Below are positions 35,997 through 45,979 of a DNA stretch of 61,949 nt, in pieces. Position numbers and translations under genes: made by a program. The DNA is taken from contig NZ_NQMR01000041.1 of NCBI RefSeq assembly GCF_002276045.1, positions 1-61,949 on the forward strand. The letters are read 5' to 3'. Within the stretch, counting starts at the first letter, position 1, and each line of letters begins with the position of its first letter. Under the pieces are notes generated by a model. That model did no database searches. It was not told the DNA's origin and saw nothing but the letters and a program-made list of their open reading frames with translations. This DNA is from Pseudoalteromonas sp. NBT06-2 (lineage in GTDB: Bacteria; Pseudomonadota; Gammaproteobacteria; Enterobacterales; Alteromonadaceae).

Positions 35997-36743
35997 TTGA
36001 AATCTGTACTTTTTTTATTTTCCTTAATCCTAGCTCCGTATTCATCTGCCAATTTTCAAACTGAAGTAAATATTGGGGTTGCATTACAAAAGCTAAAAGA
36101 ATCAAATGACATCAATATTTATGGTTTAACCTTAGAACACTTTGATAAAATACTATTAATTAAAGGGCCTTTAGCTGAAACTGCTTATTTAAATAAATCG
36201 TCATCTTGGTATTTAGCCGGTATCGATTTAGAAAAAACAGATACAACAATTGGTATTTTAGGCCGCACTCAATTTATCAATAAGAATACATATATAGAAC
36301 TCGAACTCAATACCAATTTTAAAAAAAGTGATAGTTTGCAAGAGCTATCCCTTAATATGGGTTATTACCTTGATGATTACTTAAGAGTATCAGCCAGTAC
36401 CAGTTTTTCAAAAGGCAATGGTTGGAATGAATTTATATTATTTTGTGCTAGAAAACTATTTCCTTTAACCAATAATCAAAATATCGCATTTGAATATGCG
36501 ACAGCAATTGAAGATGAAGACTTTTTAGAATATCAATCAGCAACGCTTACGTATTACCCGGTTGATTTTGCCTTGTTATCTTTGGGTATCAGTCACAATA
36601 CAAAAGAGAGAAAGGGGACTTATATAGATTTTTCTACACAATATTATTTCACAACACAATTTGAAATAAGTGCCAGTTTTGGATATACAAATTACGATGG
36701 AGTCGGTGATTTTTGGGCTTTATCTACCAGTTATCGATTTTAA
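35997..36743 (+). CDS. Putative outer-membrane beta-barrel protein
   Basis: This 248-residue protein has a clear signal peptide, MKSVLFLFSLILAPYSSANF, read from a TTG start six bases after AGGA. The rest alternates polar and aromatic residues in strand-like stretches (YIELELNTNFKKSDSLQELS, YYFTTQFEISASFGYTNYDG) and ends in Phe (STSYRF), the usual C-terminal signal for outer-membrane insertion. It resembles small solitary porin-like or autotransporter-barrel-like proteins. No specific family can be named. It stands alone. Confidence 0.75.
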   Translation: MKSVLFLFSLILAPYSSANFQTEVNIGVALQKLKESNDINIYGLTLEHFDKILLIKGPLAETAYLNKSSSWYLAGIDLEKTDTTIGILGRTQFINKNTYIELELNTNFKKSDSLQELSLNMGYYLDDYLRVSASTSFSKGNGWNEFILFCARKLFPLTNNQNIAFEYATAIEDEDFLEYQSATLTYYPVDFALLSLGISHNTKERKGTYIDFSTQYYFTTQFEISASFGYTNYDGVGDFWALSTSYRF

Positions 36744-36916
36744 TTATCTCTCACCATCTTACAAAAACTAAGTGATTACTGAGTTATGTTAAATTGACTG
36801 TTAAATTTGTTTAGTATTTATAATTAAGTATAGATTTTAAAACCATGTTCTAGCCCTCACTCTCAGTAATTGCTAGAATCACACTATTAAATTGATTATT
36901 AAATAAGAGTGATGAG

Positions 36917-37657
36917 ATGGGCAGAGCATTTGTTGTACGCCAAGTTTCAATGGAAAAAACTGCAGCGGCTAAAAGTAAAGTTAATTCTAAATATGGTAAA
37001 GCCATATACGCATGCGCAAAAAGTAGCGGTGCCGATCCTATCGCAAACTTGAGTTTGCAACAGCTAATCGAAAAAGCAAAAAAAGACCAAGTTCCAACTC
37101 ATGTAATTCAAAAAGCAATTGAAAAAGCAACTGGTGGAGCAGGTGAAGATTATACACCTGCACGTTATGAAGGATTTGGTCCTGGTGGCATTATGGTTAT
37201 TGTTGACTGTTTAACCGATAATCCAAAACGAACAATTCAAGATGTTAGAAATGCATTCACTAAATCAAAATCTAAAATCGGTGGCCCAGGTACAGTTGCC
37301 CATATGTTTGACCATCATGCTGTTTTTGGTTTTTCAGGCGATGATGATGAAGCAATTTTGGAAGCATTAATAATGTCTGATGTAGATGTGATTGATGTTG
37401 AAGTTGAAAATTCAAAGATATCAGTATTTGTGCCTCCTACGGAATATTTCAAAGCAAAAACGACATTAATCCAACAATTTGAAGGCATCACATTTGAAGT
37501 GGATGAAATTACATTTATTCCTCAAACAGATATTGAAATATCCGGGGATGACGTAACCTTGTTTGAAAAATTCATGACTTTATTAGACAACGCAGAAGAT
37601 GTACAAAATGTATATCACAATGCCATAGTTATAACAGATCAAGCACACGATAAATGA
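36917..37657 (+). CDS. YebC/PmpR family protein, YeeN type
   Basis: This 246-residue protein belongs to the YebC/TACO1 family. The opening [20 protein letters not shown] is the YeeN-like variant rather than the MAGHSKWANIKHRK of YebC. Conserved blocks are [36 protein letters not shown] and [15 protein letters not shown]. YebC proteins relieve ribosome stalling at proline-rich motifs and were earlier described as transcription factors; the YeeN branch is less studied. The length is normal. An IS30 remnant is directly downstream, overlapping the end region on the other strand. Confidence 0.93.
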   Translation: MGRAFVVRQVSMEKTAAAKSKVNSKYGKAIYACAKSSGADPIANLSLQQLIEKAKKDQVPTHVIQKAIEKATGGAGEDYTPARYEGFGPGGIMVIVDCLTDNPKRTIQDVRNAFTKSKSKIGGPGTVAHMFDHHAVFGFSGDDDEAILEALIMSDVDVIDVEVENSKISVFVPPTEYFKAKTTLIQQFEGITFEVDEITFIPQTDIEISGDDVTLFEKFMTLLDNAEDVQNVYHNAIVITDQAHDK

Positions 37658-37689
37658 TGTTGACATGATTTTTTAATAAAAACTTTAAT

Positions 37690-37975
37690 TAAAGCGTTTA
37701 TGCAACCACTACAACCAGTATCTCTGACTGCCCTGTAAATAATCCCATGAGGAGTTCTAAATCCTCGTGTTTTTCTTGGGCTATGATTGAGCTTATCAAC
37801 TCTCCTGTATTTCTTCTTCACTCAACGCCATGAAATAAGTTCCTTTTGGAAAGGAACGCATAAGCAATCCGTTGGTGTTTTCATTTATGTCTCGCTTCCA
37901 TGATGAATATGAGTGAACAAAGTAGATATCAGCTTCTCGTTCCTCTGTAATGCGTTTATGCTGTGTAAAACTTAT
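37690..37975 (-). mobile_element. IS30-family transposase C-terminal remnant
   Basis: Two frames carry the end of an IS30 transposase. Reading ADIYFVHSYSSWKRDINENT, then NGLLMRSFPKGTYF, one frame covers the DDE-domain end (canonical PYSSWQRGTNENTNGLLR). VDKLNHSPRKTRGFRTPHG follows in another frame (canonical LNNRPRKTLGFKTP). An indel near 37810 separates them and the N-terminal two-thirds are missing. From here to 38343 nothing else was recognised. Confidence 0.75.
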
Positions 37976-38343
37976 AATATTATTAAAACACAGTAAATGG
38001 CATCATACATCAGCTATAGCCTTCGTGTGCTTACTCGCTATACGATGTACTATCGTATGATGTTCTCTCAAATTTTAATTCTGTAAACACCTTTACTATT
38101 CTTTTATATTCAATAGTTCAAACCACGGTACTCATTTCTAAGTGAAATGAATTATAACATGGTTTTTTACGTAGCTTATTATAATAACTTAATTTCAATC
38201 ACTTAGCTTAAAAAAACACTAATAAACATTTAGAACGTTGACCTAAAAGTACTAGGGAATTTATCATTTTAATAATGATTGAATAGTTCGCTTTGAATGA
38301 ATATACTAAATAATCTGTGAATAGGTTTAAGGATGTATCCTTA

Positions 38344-38952
38344 TGACGAATTTTTCAAATGAAGAACTTGATTTTTTTACGAGTATTTTTTCAAATGATA
38401 ATGTCGAAAGGCAGCTGAGTCTTGAAAAAATAAACTTATCGGTTGAAAACGACAGTCCCTGAAAGTGTTTTTAATATTTTAGGAAACGCTAAGCTCACCT
38501 TACTTGCCAAAATAAGTCATTATCTATTATATTTTCCTTTTCAAATAGAGATGAGTGAAAAGGGAGAGTTCAAACCTATATTTGGTGTACCTGAAGTTAT
38601 TGATAATCAACTTCATGAAAGAAGTTGGCGTGTATTATCACCTAAGAATGTAACTTTACATGAACATAATACACTGCAAAAAATAGATATTTTATCATTA
38701 TCTAATTCAGGCTTAACGATTCAAATTAATCAAGACGAGTTAAACGGTCTGTTCCTTAAAAATACATTACTAGAAATTCATTTACCTCATCACGTCTCTA
38801 TAAAGGTTACTTTAGAACCCGTTCGTATCGAAAACAATATTTTAGCAGAAAAATTTAAGCATATTGGTCAAGAAAATGAATCATTAAGAAAGTTTTTATT
38901 TCATTTACATCGTTCACAAAATAAAGAACTTTACAAAAACATGGCTGATTAG
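38344..38952 (+). pseudogene. PilZ-like protein gene with frameshift
   Basis: The ATG at 38344 opens MTNFSNEELDFFTSIFSNDN, which runs to ENDSP and a TGA. One frame over, the product continues as PESVFNILGNAKLTLLAKIS to the stop at 38952. Removing one base of the CCC run at about 38457 joins them as ENDSPESVFNIL, about 202 residues. The C-terminal part has a PilZ look: HERSWRV in place of the RxxxR motif, and DILSLSNSGLTIQI in place of (D/N)xSxxG. The c-di-GMP-binding residues are not fully conserved. A sequencing error could mimic this single indel. Function is inferred only from the fold-like motifs. Confidence 0.55.
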
Positions 38953-39155
38953 TCAGATAAAAAATAAAACATTTTTTCTTATGTTATTGATATTTCTAGA
39001 TCTCATATTTAGAGTTTAACCAGCTATTATTACGTCTCAACTCTCTAATATTACCGGCCGATGAAGAACAGCCGTATTCGTATACTATCTATATTTGCCT
39101 CCTGCTTAATTTTTATATAGCTATATCTGCTATCGTTCTTCTTGTGTCAGCTGCT

Positions 39156-39196
39156 TATATCCATGCTACATGGAAATACGCGATTTCAACAAGTCG
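39156..39196 (+). mobile_element. Type C MITE left-end fragment
   Basis: TATATCCATGCTACATGG then GAAATACGCGATTTCAACAA resembles the left tip and first interior block of type C. No matching right end is nearby. Between 38953 and 39155 nothing was recognised. Confidence 0.4.
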
Positions 39197-39248
39197 AAAA
39201 GCGATATAGTTCATCAAGCAATTTCCTTTCACGATAAAATGGCCGAAT

Positions 39249-39409
39249 TATACCAATACGAGTAAGTGAGTGATCAAATTTTAATAAGGATAAATTTTCA
39301 ATAACAAGGCGCTTGATTGAGTAATAGCAGGCTATTAGGATTGAAAGCAACGATGTTATTGGAGTATTTAGTTCAGTTAAATTGAGTAATTATTTATTCG
39401 TATTGGTAT
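39249..39409. mobile_element. Type D-like short MITE (161 bp)
   Basis: The ends are TATACCAATACGAGTAA and TTATTCGTATTGGTAT, a clean terminal inverted repeat of about 12 bases. No ORF is present. The interior (ACAAGGCGCTTGATTGAGTA) differs from the other copies. It directly abuts the type A element at 39410. Confidence 0.65.
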
Positions 39410-39575
39410 TATACCCAAGCCACTTGATAATGCTTGTTTCAGAATTTATCAGGTGAGTTAGCACAAAGCATATCATTTTAGGAATGCTTATTGCATTTCA
39501 AACTGATGTAACGTAGTGATTATTTACCTGATAAACTCCCGCTGAAATCATGCATTTCCAAGTAGCTTTGGTATA
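39410..39575 (+). mobile_element. Type A MITE, internally deleted (166 bp)
   Basis: Both ends match 21019-21285 (TATACCCAAGCCACTTGATA and CCAAGTAGCTTTGGTATA), but about 100 bp between GATAAATTCCC and TAAACTCCCGCTG are lost. The join reads GATAAACTCCCGCTG, as expected for deletion between two short TAAA(T/C)TCCC repeats. Confidence 0.85.
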
Positions 39576-39662
39576 TAACTGCAGGACATTTAATTTCATA
39601 TATTGCACATATTATCGGAATTCAGGAGTTGGTATAACTTATAAGTTTACAATAAAGAGAAT

Positions 39663-41531
39663 TTATTTTTTTATAAGACTGAAAAATGTAGTCGTTAAAT
39701 TGTCAATTATCAACTGCATTTTCAGTCGATCTGTTGGAAACTCTCCAGTTTGTAAACCATTTTCAAGTTTTGCGGCCAATTTGGTGATTTCTTTAAACCC
39801 AAAAACAGCAGAACTACCATTTAAGCCATGGGCAAAAAACTGAAGCTGTTGCCAGTTTTTGTGTGAAAATGCATTTTTAATATTTTTGATATCCAAGGAT
39901 AAATCATCTAAAAAATCATTTTTTAATTGGCATAAGTTATTTTCTGGAATGTCTATCTCATCAATACGTGAGTTTATACCTAAGCAATGATTAATGACAT
40001 GCACAAGCTTTTCTCTTTGTATTGGTTTAGATAGATATTCACTAAACCCTATATCTAAATAATGTGTAATTTCATGTGTCATCGCATTTGCAGTCAATGC
40101 AACAAATGGAGTTTCACAACCTGTTAATTTAATCAAATTCATCGCTTCAACTCCTCCCATATTTGGCATATGAATATCAGTCATAATAAGATCGTATTCA
40201 GAGACTAAAGCTGCTTCAACTAATTGCTTTCCATCTTCAACTATTGTTACAGTTAAACCTAGTTTAGTTAATATAAGCGTAAATAGAGTTCTGAGCCCTT
40301 TATTATCTTCAGCTAGTAAAATGTTGCCTTTTAATTTTTTTTGCGGTTTAGCATCATTACATGGTATTACAATAGCATTATCTATGTCTGTTTGGTTCTT
40401 AAACCAAATAGAATCATCAGCTTCTTTGAGCTTTATTTTTACAGTAAAACAACTACCTTCACCTTTTTTACTTAATACACTGATATTCCCGCCCAATTTT
40501 TCAGATAAATATTTAGAAATATTTAACCCTAATCCCGTACCTCCTACATTACTGTTAGCTGTATTATTCACTTGCGAAAATGCAATAAAAAGCTTACTTA
40601 AATCCTCTGAGTTAATACCAATACCTGAATCTTGAATTGAAAACTGCAAAAAGGGAGGGGTATTTTTTATCACTAAATCAACAAAACCTTGATCAGTAAA
40701 TTTAATTGCATTATTGAGTAAATTAATTAAGATTTGTTTTAACCTAGTAGGATCTGTTATCAATTTTGAAGGTAAAGGGAATTGACATTTAATATTAAAT
40801 TCAATGCCTTTATGCAAGGCTTTATCGCCTACGAGTAACTTAACTTCTTCAATCAGTTTAAAAAGTCGGGTGGGTATTAACGCAACATCTAATTTATCAG
40901 CTTCAACTTTTGATATATCCAAAATATCATTTAAAAGTGATAACAAATGCTGGCCACTATCATTTATAATTGAAATTGCATTATATTGCTCATCTTCATC
41001 AATTTCTCCGGCTAAAATTGATTCAGCATAACCTATTACCGCAGTTAACGGAGTACGAATTTCATGACTCATATTAGCTAAAAAACGACTTTTAATTTCA
41101 CTTGCGTGTGCTAATTCTTGAGAAAGTTTTTGTAGCTCATTTCTTTGTCTAATTATTTTTAATTGAGTTGCAACTCGTGCTTTAACAACTTCAGAGTTAA
41201 AAGGTTTATAAATATAATCAACTGCACCTAGTGTTAGTCCTAGCTTTTCTTTGTCAGCAGAATTTAACCCTGTTATAAAAATAATAGGGATCTCTGAGGT
41301 TTCTTTAATAGCTTTAAGTTTTTTAATTGTCTCAAACCCATCCATTTTTGGCATAACAACATCAAGTAAAATAAGATCAGGTCTAAAAACAAGACTTTTA
41401 TCTATAGCTTGTTGACCACTAATCGCTAAGCTAATATGCGCGTCTTTTTTTAAAAGTTCACTTAGAACTTTCAAATTTGCCTTTTCATCATCGACTAATA
41501 AAATTGTAGGTTGAGTCACGTCCAATTCCAT
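39663..41531 (-). CDS. Response-regulator/histidine-kinase hybrid (REC-HK-REC-Hpt)
   Basis: This 622-residue soluble phosphorelay protein has no membrane helix. Receiver 1 spans 1-125 (ILLVDDEKANLK, LLDVVMPKMDG). HisKA has its phospho-acceptor at about 153 (NMSHEIRTPLTAVIGY). HATPase spans about 255-370 (NLLNNAIKFT, GTGLGLNISKYL). Receiver 2 spans about 395-515 (LAEDN, MTDIHMPNMGG). The C-terminal Hpt carries FAHGLNGSSAVFG with the His at about 565. It is the last gene of a three-gene unit, starting four bases after the GGDEF gene. It probably receives phosphate from the large kinase. No output domain is present. Confidence 0.95.
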   Translation of the reverse strand: MELDVTQPTILLVDDEKANLKVLSELLKKDAHISLAISGQQAIDKSLVFRPDLILLDVVMPKMDGFETIKKLKAIKETSEIPIIFITGLNSADKEKLGLTLGAVDYIYKPFNSEVVKARVATQLKIIRQRNELQKLSQELAHASEIKSRFLANMSHEIRTPLTAVIGYAESILAGEIDEDEQYNAISIINDSGQHLLSLLNDILDISKVEADKLDVALIPTRLFKLIEEVKLLVGDKALHKGIEFNIKCQFPLPSKLITDPTRLKQILINLLNNAIKFTDQGFVDLVIKNTPPFLQFSIQDSGIGINSEDLSKLFIAFSQVNNTANSNVGGTGLGLNISKYLSEKLGGNISVLSKKGEGSCFTVKIKLKEADDSIWFKNQTDIDNAIVIPCNDAKPQKKLKGNILLAEDNKGLRTLFTLILTKLGLTVTIVEDGKQLVEAALVSEYDLIMTDIHMPNMGGVEAMNLIKLTGCETPFVALTANAMTHEITHYLDIGFSEYLSKPIQREKLVHVINHCLGINSRIDEIDIPENNLCQLKNDFLDDLSLDIKNIKNAFSHKNWQQLQFFAHGLNGSSAVFGFKEITKLAAKLENGLQTGEFPTDRLKMQLIIDNLTTTFFSLIKK

Positions 41532-41535
41532 GTCA

Positions 41536-42453
41536 TTAATTTCCTTTTATACAATCTTGCCAAATAACTTGATTTTTACCACTGGATTTCGCTTTAAATA
41601 ACATATCATCAGCAATTTTAAATAAAGTATCCTGACAACTTTCATCTATAGGCAAATAACTTACCCCACCTAAACTGACAGTTAAAAGCTCATGTTCTGC
41701 TGAAAGTTCATGAACTATCTTTAAATTTTCCACTGCTTTTAAGCAAGTTTGCATAATATTTATCGCTTCATTAGCGGGTGTATTTGGTAGTAAGGCAACA
41801 AATTCTTCACCACCATAACGTGCAATAAAGTTATTTGAACTAATTAAAATATTAGCGATAGCAGTTGCAACTTTTTCTAAAGCACGATCGCCTGCTGCAT
41901 GCCCAAAAAAATCGTTATATTTTTTAAAATCATCAATATCAATTACAACCAAAGAGAAAATACTTTGTTGTTTTATGGCTTTATTCCATTGAGAAGCAAA
42001 AGTTTGATCGTATAAGCGTCGGTTGGCAATTGAAGTTAAAGGATCAATATTTGCCAATTTTTCTAATAACTCTCTTTGCTTAGCCATACGTAAATGCAAC
42101 CTGACTCTCGCTTTTAATATTTCAACATGAAAAGGTTTTTGAATATAATCACAAGCACCTAACTCAAGTCCTATTTCTTCTTGTTGTACATCTAACTCAC
42201 CTGTCACAAAAATAACTGGAATATTACATGTTAGCGCTTCATTTTTAAGCTTTTCTATAACTTCAAAACCATTTAGTTGTGGCATAATGACATCAAGCAA
42301 AATAAGATCAGGTTTTGATTTTATGGCCTTATAAAAACCAGTTTCGCCATCTTTCGCAAGTATCACTTCGACTTCATTTTTTAAAATACTGCTTAATATT
42401 TTAAGGTTAGTTTTTTCATCATCGATGATCAGAACAGTTTGTTGTTTATTCAT
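41536..42453 (-). CDS. Diguanylate cyclase response regulator (REC-GGDEF)
   Basis: The ATG at 42453 (MNKQQTVLIIDDEKTNLK) overlaps the upstream kinase stop by eight bases and gives 305 residues. The receiver occupies 1-120 (LLDVIMPQLNG, DYIQKPF). The GGDEF domain has the active-site loop RYGGEEFVALLP near residue 212 and IDIDDFKKYND for metal and substrate binding. It should make cyclic di-GMP when phosphorylated. The inhibitory I-site (RxxD just before GGEEF) is absent: the sequence reads SSNNFIARYGGEEF, so product inhibition is probably weak. It follows the large kinase in the operon. Confidence 0.95.
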   Translation of the reverse strand: MNKQQTVLIIDDEKTNLKILSSILKNEVEVILAKDGETGFYKAIKSKPDLILLDVIMPQLNGFEVIEKLKNEALTCNIPVIFVTGELDVQQEEIGLELGACDYIQKPFHVEILKARVRLHLRMAKQRELLEKLANIDPLTSIANRRLYDQTFASQWNKAIKQQSIFSLVVIDIDDFKKYNDFFGHAAGDRALEKVATAIANILISSNNFIARYGGEEFVALLPNTPANEAINIMQTCLKAVENLKIVHELSAEHELLTVSLGGVSYLPIDESCQDTLFKIADDMLFKAKSSGKNQVIWQDCIKGN

Positions 42454-45400
42454 TAAATACCACATCAAGTTCATTTAATAATTTAAGTGTTTCACTGGTG
42501 GCATCTTCAAATTCAATATTATCAACTAACTGAATTATATTAACAATAATGTTCTCATAGTCTGTATTTTCACTGAATGCTTTTAACTTAAATAGTCGCT
42601 CTTCTACTGTAAAATCTGAACAGCGTAATAAAACAATAATAGCTTCTAATTCAAACTTTAATTTTTCAATTGAAAAAGGCTCTTTTATTGTAATATTATC
42701 AAAAGCATCGGATATTTTTGTAATTAGGGGAGGGATTTGTGATTTAACATTATTTAAATAGTTTTGATCCCATCGACCTTCGCTTAGCGATGCTTCCAGC
42801 TTTTCACACGCTTGTGATAACTCATAAGCCCCCAAATATGCCGCATTAGATTTTAAAGAGTGTACAACTAAATAGATTTCATTTAATTTTTTACTATTAA
42901 ATAAGTTATCTAATTGCACAGTACAATCTTGTTGATCTTTAATAAAATCTTTCATTAAACTTAAATAAAGTTCTATCCGCCCATTCATATTATTTATAGC
43001 TTGATGTAAATCTAGTGTCTTAATTAAATTCAATTTTTTTAATGTTTTAGTTTGAGTGCTTGAGATACTATTGAAACTCTCATTAACTAAAGAATCTAAA
43101 CCTTGTATATTTTCTTCTACAATATTCAAATAATTAGCTAAGGTATTAAATAAAATATCAGGCTCTATTGGCTTACTAACATGTGATAACATACCTGCCT
43201 CTTTACTTCTAACAATATCAGCAGGCATCGTATGAGCCGTCATTGCAATTACTGGCAAATTTACTAATTTAGGGTGCTTTTTAATTTCCTTCATAGCAGT
43301 CAGCCCGTCCATTTCAGGCATTTGTATATCCATTAAAACTAAGTCATATTCACATAATGAGAGTTTTTCTAAGGCAATACGACCATTTTCAGCAATATCG
43401 ACTCTTGCTTTTGTATCACTTAAAAAGCCCAATGCAACTTGACGGTTTATCGCATTATCTTCAACCAATAAAATATGAGATGAAGAGAAATTTGGAATAT
43501 AGTCTGTTTTGATGTGAGTACCAGTATACTCTAGCTCATCTGAGATCAAAACATTAGTAATTGCATCAACTAATGCTGATTCATTTATTGGTTTTTCAAT
43601 GAATTGATTGATTATTGTACCGTCTAACTGAGAGTTTACTTCTTCTTTATCGTAAGCCGATATCATTAGAATCTGTGGCGGTTTTCCTTCACAAATTTGA
43701 TGAATTAAACGGGATGTTTCAATACCATCCATTTCAGGCATTTTCCAATCCATAAACACCAAATCATATGGGTTGTTTGTTTGTAATTTTTCTTTCACTA
43801 ACGCAATGGCATCTAAACCATTGTCGACTTGATCCGACTTTATACCCAACTTAGCTAACAGTTCAATAATCACCGAACGGGCTAAACTCATATCATCAAC
43901 AACTAATACTTTTAATTTTGCGACAGTGGCTTTATTAATCGTTTGAATGACCGGTTTTTGCTCGCTTTTTTGTACTTCGACCGTAAAATAAAATGTTGAA
44001 CCATCGCCAAGCTTGCTTTGTAATCCAATTTCACCTCCCATTAATTCACAAAGTTGCTTACAAATTGCCAAGCCTAAACCTGTACCACCATATTTTCTGG
44101 TTATCGACTCATCAGCTTGAGAGAAGGTTTTAAACATACGGCTTTGTTGCTCTTGATTCATCCCAATCCCTGTATCAATAACAGAGCACAGTAACGTTAT
44201 TTTTGAATCATATTCATATTTAAGCTCCATCTTAATGCAAATAGCGCCTTTTTGTGTAAACTTAACAGCATTGTTAACCAAATTTACAATAATTTGCTGA
44301 AGCCTTAAAGGATCTCCAATCAATACCGGTGGAATATTTGGGTCTATATCAGTGATTAACTCTAAGCCTTTTGTATGCGCATTTATCGCGCTTAAATTAA
44401 CCGATCTTATTAATAACTTGTGTACTTCAAAAGGTTTGTTTTCTATGGTTAATTTACCAGCTTCAATTTTTGAAAAATCTAAAATATCATTGATTAAGCC
44501 CAATAATGATTCGCCAGAATCTAATATTTTATCGACATAATCTTTTTGTTTAGCATTTAAAGTCGTTTTTAGAGTCAACCGACTTAAACCTATTACCGCA
44601 TTCATAGGAGTTCTAATTTCATGGCTCATTTTTGCTAAAAAATCTGATTTTGCATTCGTTGCTTTTTCTGCCTTTTCAGTTGCTTTTTTAAGTTCTTCTG
44701 TACGCTGTAATACTTTTTTTTCTAAATTTTGTGTTAAATCAATATTTTCCGAATTCGTTACTTTCACTTTTTCGGCTAAAGCAAAAGCAAGTAATAAACT
44801 ATCTACGGTATTACCCATTAAGCCTAATAAATAAATATTTAGATTAATCCCTGGTAATAAACCTAGATTTATCATGTTCCCAACCATATTAGGAATAACC
44901 ATAGCCAAAAATGCCAATACAAAATATTTAGCAGGGCCGTAACCATTTCGCCAACAAATAATGCCCGCGATTAGTCCAATAGTTAAAATTAATCCTGTCC
45001 CTACAGAAGCTAATAGGAGGCCTAAACTTGGGTTGAAAAATGAAAATGGTGTAGATATTAGTGAGAAAATAGCAATGGCGTACAGAGTAAGAGTGAGCTT
45101 AGGGTAGTTACCTTTTAAATTTAAAAAATCTATCGCAAAATATGCGGTGCACAACGCACCGAGTAAAAATGGCGGCATTAACCAATTTGGATAAATGTTT
45201 TGTGTTATAAGCTCTAATACACCAAAAACATGCACCCAACCCCACATATAACAGAATGTCGCAAGCGCATAAAATAAATACATGCGTTCACCACTACCAA
45301 TAAAAATAAATAAGTTATATACACTCAGCGCTAGGGCAACACCTAAGCATAATAATAATAAAATATTCTCTAATTCAATTGAAGATTTTGCTTGTGCTTC

Positions 45401-45958
45401 GGGGGAAATAATAATTTTAATTGGCGCAAAGAAAAAATCACTTTCAAATAGAATGAGAATTGTATTGATACTGCTTGGCTCAAGTAAAACTTCATTTCCA
45501 TAGTGGAAATTAAGGTTGTTATTATGATTATAGCCTGTTGTATCTTTTGTATGAGATTGACTTTGATAAGAGTGAATTTCAATATGTTCAACAACCGAAC
45601 CATAAGGGTAAATAAACCAGTCTGTTTGTTTTGTATTGTTTTCAATTGTGAAAACAGCAATATATTTATCTCCAAAAAGATCTGTTGAATCATGCTCTTT
45701 TAGTGACGTTAGCCATAATGGGATATCAGTTTGAACTCTTGGTAAACTACCTTTATCAAATTCATAATAAGAAACCATTTGACTGATATCTTGATTTGTT
45801 ATGTCACTGAGTGATAAAACGGGTAGCCGACTTTCGTTCGCCCATGAAAAATGAGAAAACAAAACGAGAGAACAAAAAACGATAGTTAAAAATTTAAATA
45901 ATTTACCCAAAAATGAAAATTCCACAAAACATAATTGATTAATATACAATCTAAACAC
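42446..45958 (-). CDS. 7TMR-DISM hybrid histidine kinase (HK-REC-REC-Hpt)
   Basis: This is a 1170-residue inner-membrane sensor. A signal-like segment (FLTIVFCSLVLFSHFSWANE) leads into a periplasmic 7TMR-DISMED2 domain (about 60-185) and seven helices (about 200-400). HisKA has its phospho-acceptor near 443 (KMSHEIRTPMNAVIG). HATPase spans about 550-665 (NLVNNAVKFT, GTGLGLAICK). Receiver 1 (MDWKMPEMDG, near 736) and receiver 2 (MDIQMPEMDG, near 878) both keep their Asp. Hpt reads VVHSLKSNAAYLG near 1036. DISMED2 modules resemble carbohydrate-binding folds, so a sugar-like ligand is possible. The start is uncertain: GTG at 45958 or a later TTG. Confidence 0.95.
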   Translation of the reverse strand: MFRLYINQLCFVEFSFLGKLFKFLTIVFCSLVLFSHFSWANESRLPVLSLSDITNQDISQMVSYYEFDKGSLPRVQTDIPLWLTSLKEHDSTDLFGDKYIAVFTIENNTKQTDWFIYPYGSVVEHIEIHSYQSQSHTKDTTGYNHNNNLNFHYGNEVLLEPSSINTILILFESDFFFAPIKIIISPEAQAKSSIELENILLLLCLGVALALSVYNLFIFIGSGERMYLFYALATFCYMWGWVHVFGVLELITQNIYPNWLMPPFLLGALCTAYFAIDFLNLKGNYPKLTLTLYAIAIFSLISTPFSFFNPSLGLLLASVGTGLILTIGLIAGIICWRNGYGPAKYFVLAFLAMVIPNMVGNMINLGLLPGINLNIYLLGLMGNTVDSLLLAFALAEKVKVTNSENIDLTQNLEKKVLQRTEELKKATEKAEKATNAKSDFLAKMSHEIRTPMNAVIGLSRLTLKTTLNAKQKDYVDKILDSGESLLGLINDILDFSKIEAGKLTIENKPFEVHKLLIRSVNLSAINAHTKGLELITDIDPNIPPVLIGDPLRLQQIIVNLVNNAVKFTQKGAICIKMELKYEYDSKITLLCSVIDTGIGMNQEQQSRMFKTFSQADESITRKYGGTGLGLAICKQLCELMGGEIGLQSKLGDGSTFYFTVEVQKSEQKPVIQTINKATVAKLKVLVVDDMSLARSVIIELLAKLGIKSDQVDNGLDAIALVKEKLQTNNPYDLVFMDWKMPEMDGIETSRLIHQICEGKPPQILMISAYDKEEVNSQLDGTIINQFIEKPINESALVDAITNVLISDELEYTGTHIKTDYIPNFSSSHILLVEDNAINRQVALGFLSDTKARVDIAENGRIALEKLSLCEYDLVLMDIQMPEMDGLTAMKEIKKHPKLVNLPVIAMTAHTMPADIVRSKEAGMLSHVSKPIEPDILFNTLANYLNIVEENIQGLDSLVNESFNSISSTQTKTLKKLNLIKTLDLHQAINNMNGRIELYLSLMKDFIKDQQDCTVQLDNLFNSKKLNEIYLVVHSLKSNAAYLGAYELSQACEKLEASLSEGRWDQNYLNNVKSQIPPLITKISDAFDNITIKEPFSIEKLKFELEAIIVLLRCSDFTVEERLFKLKAFSENTDYENIIVNIIQLVDNIEFEDATSETLKLLNELDVVFNE

Positions 45959-45979
45959 TTAAAAATTCAATAAAAAAAA

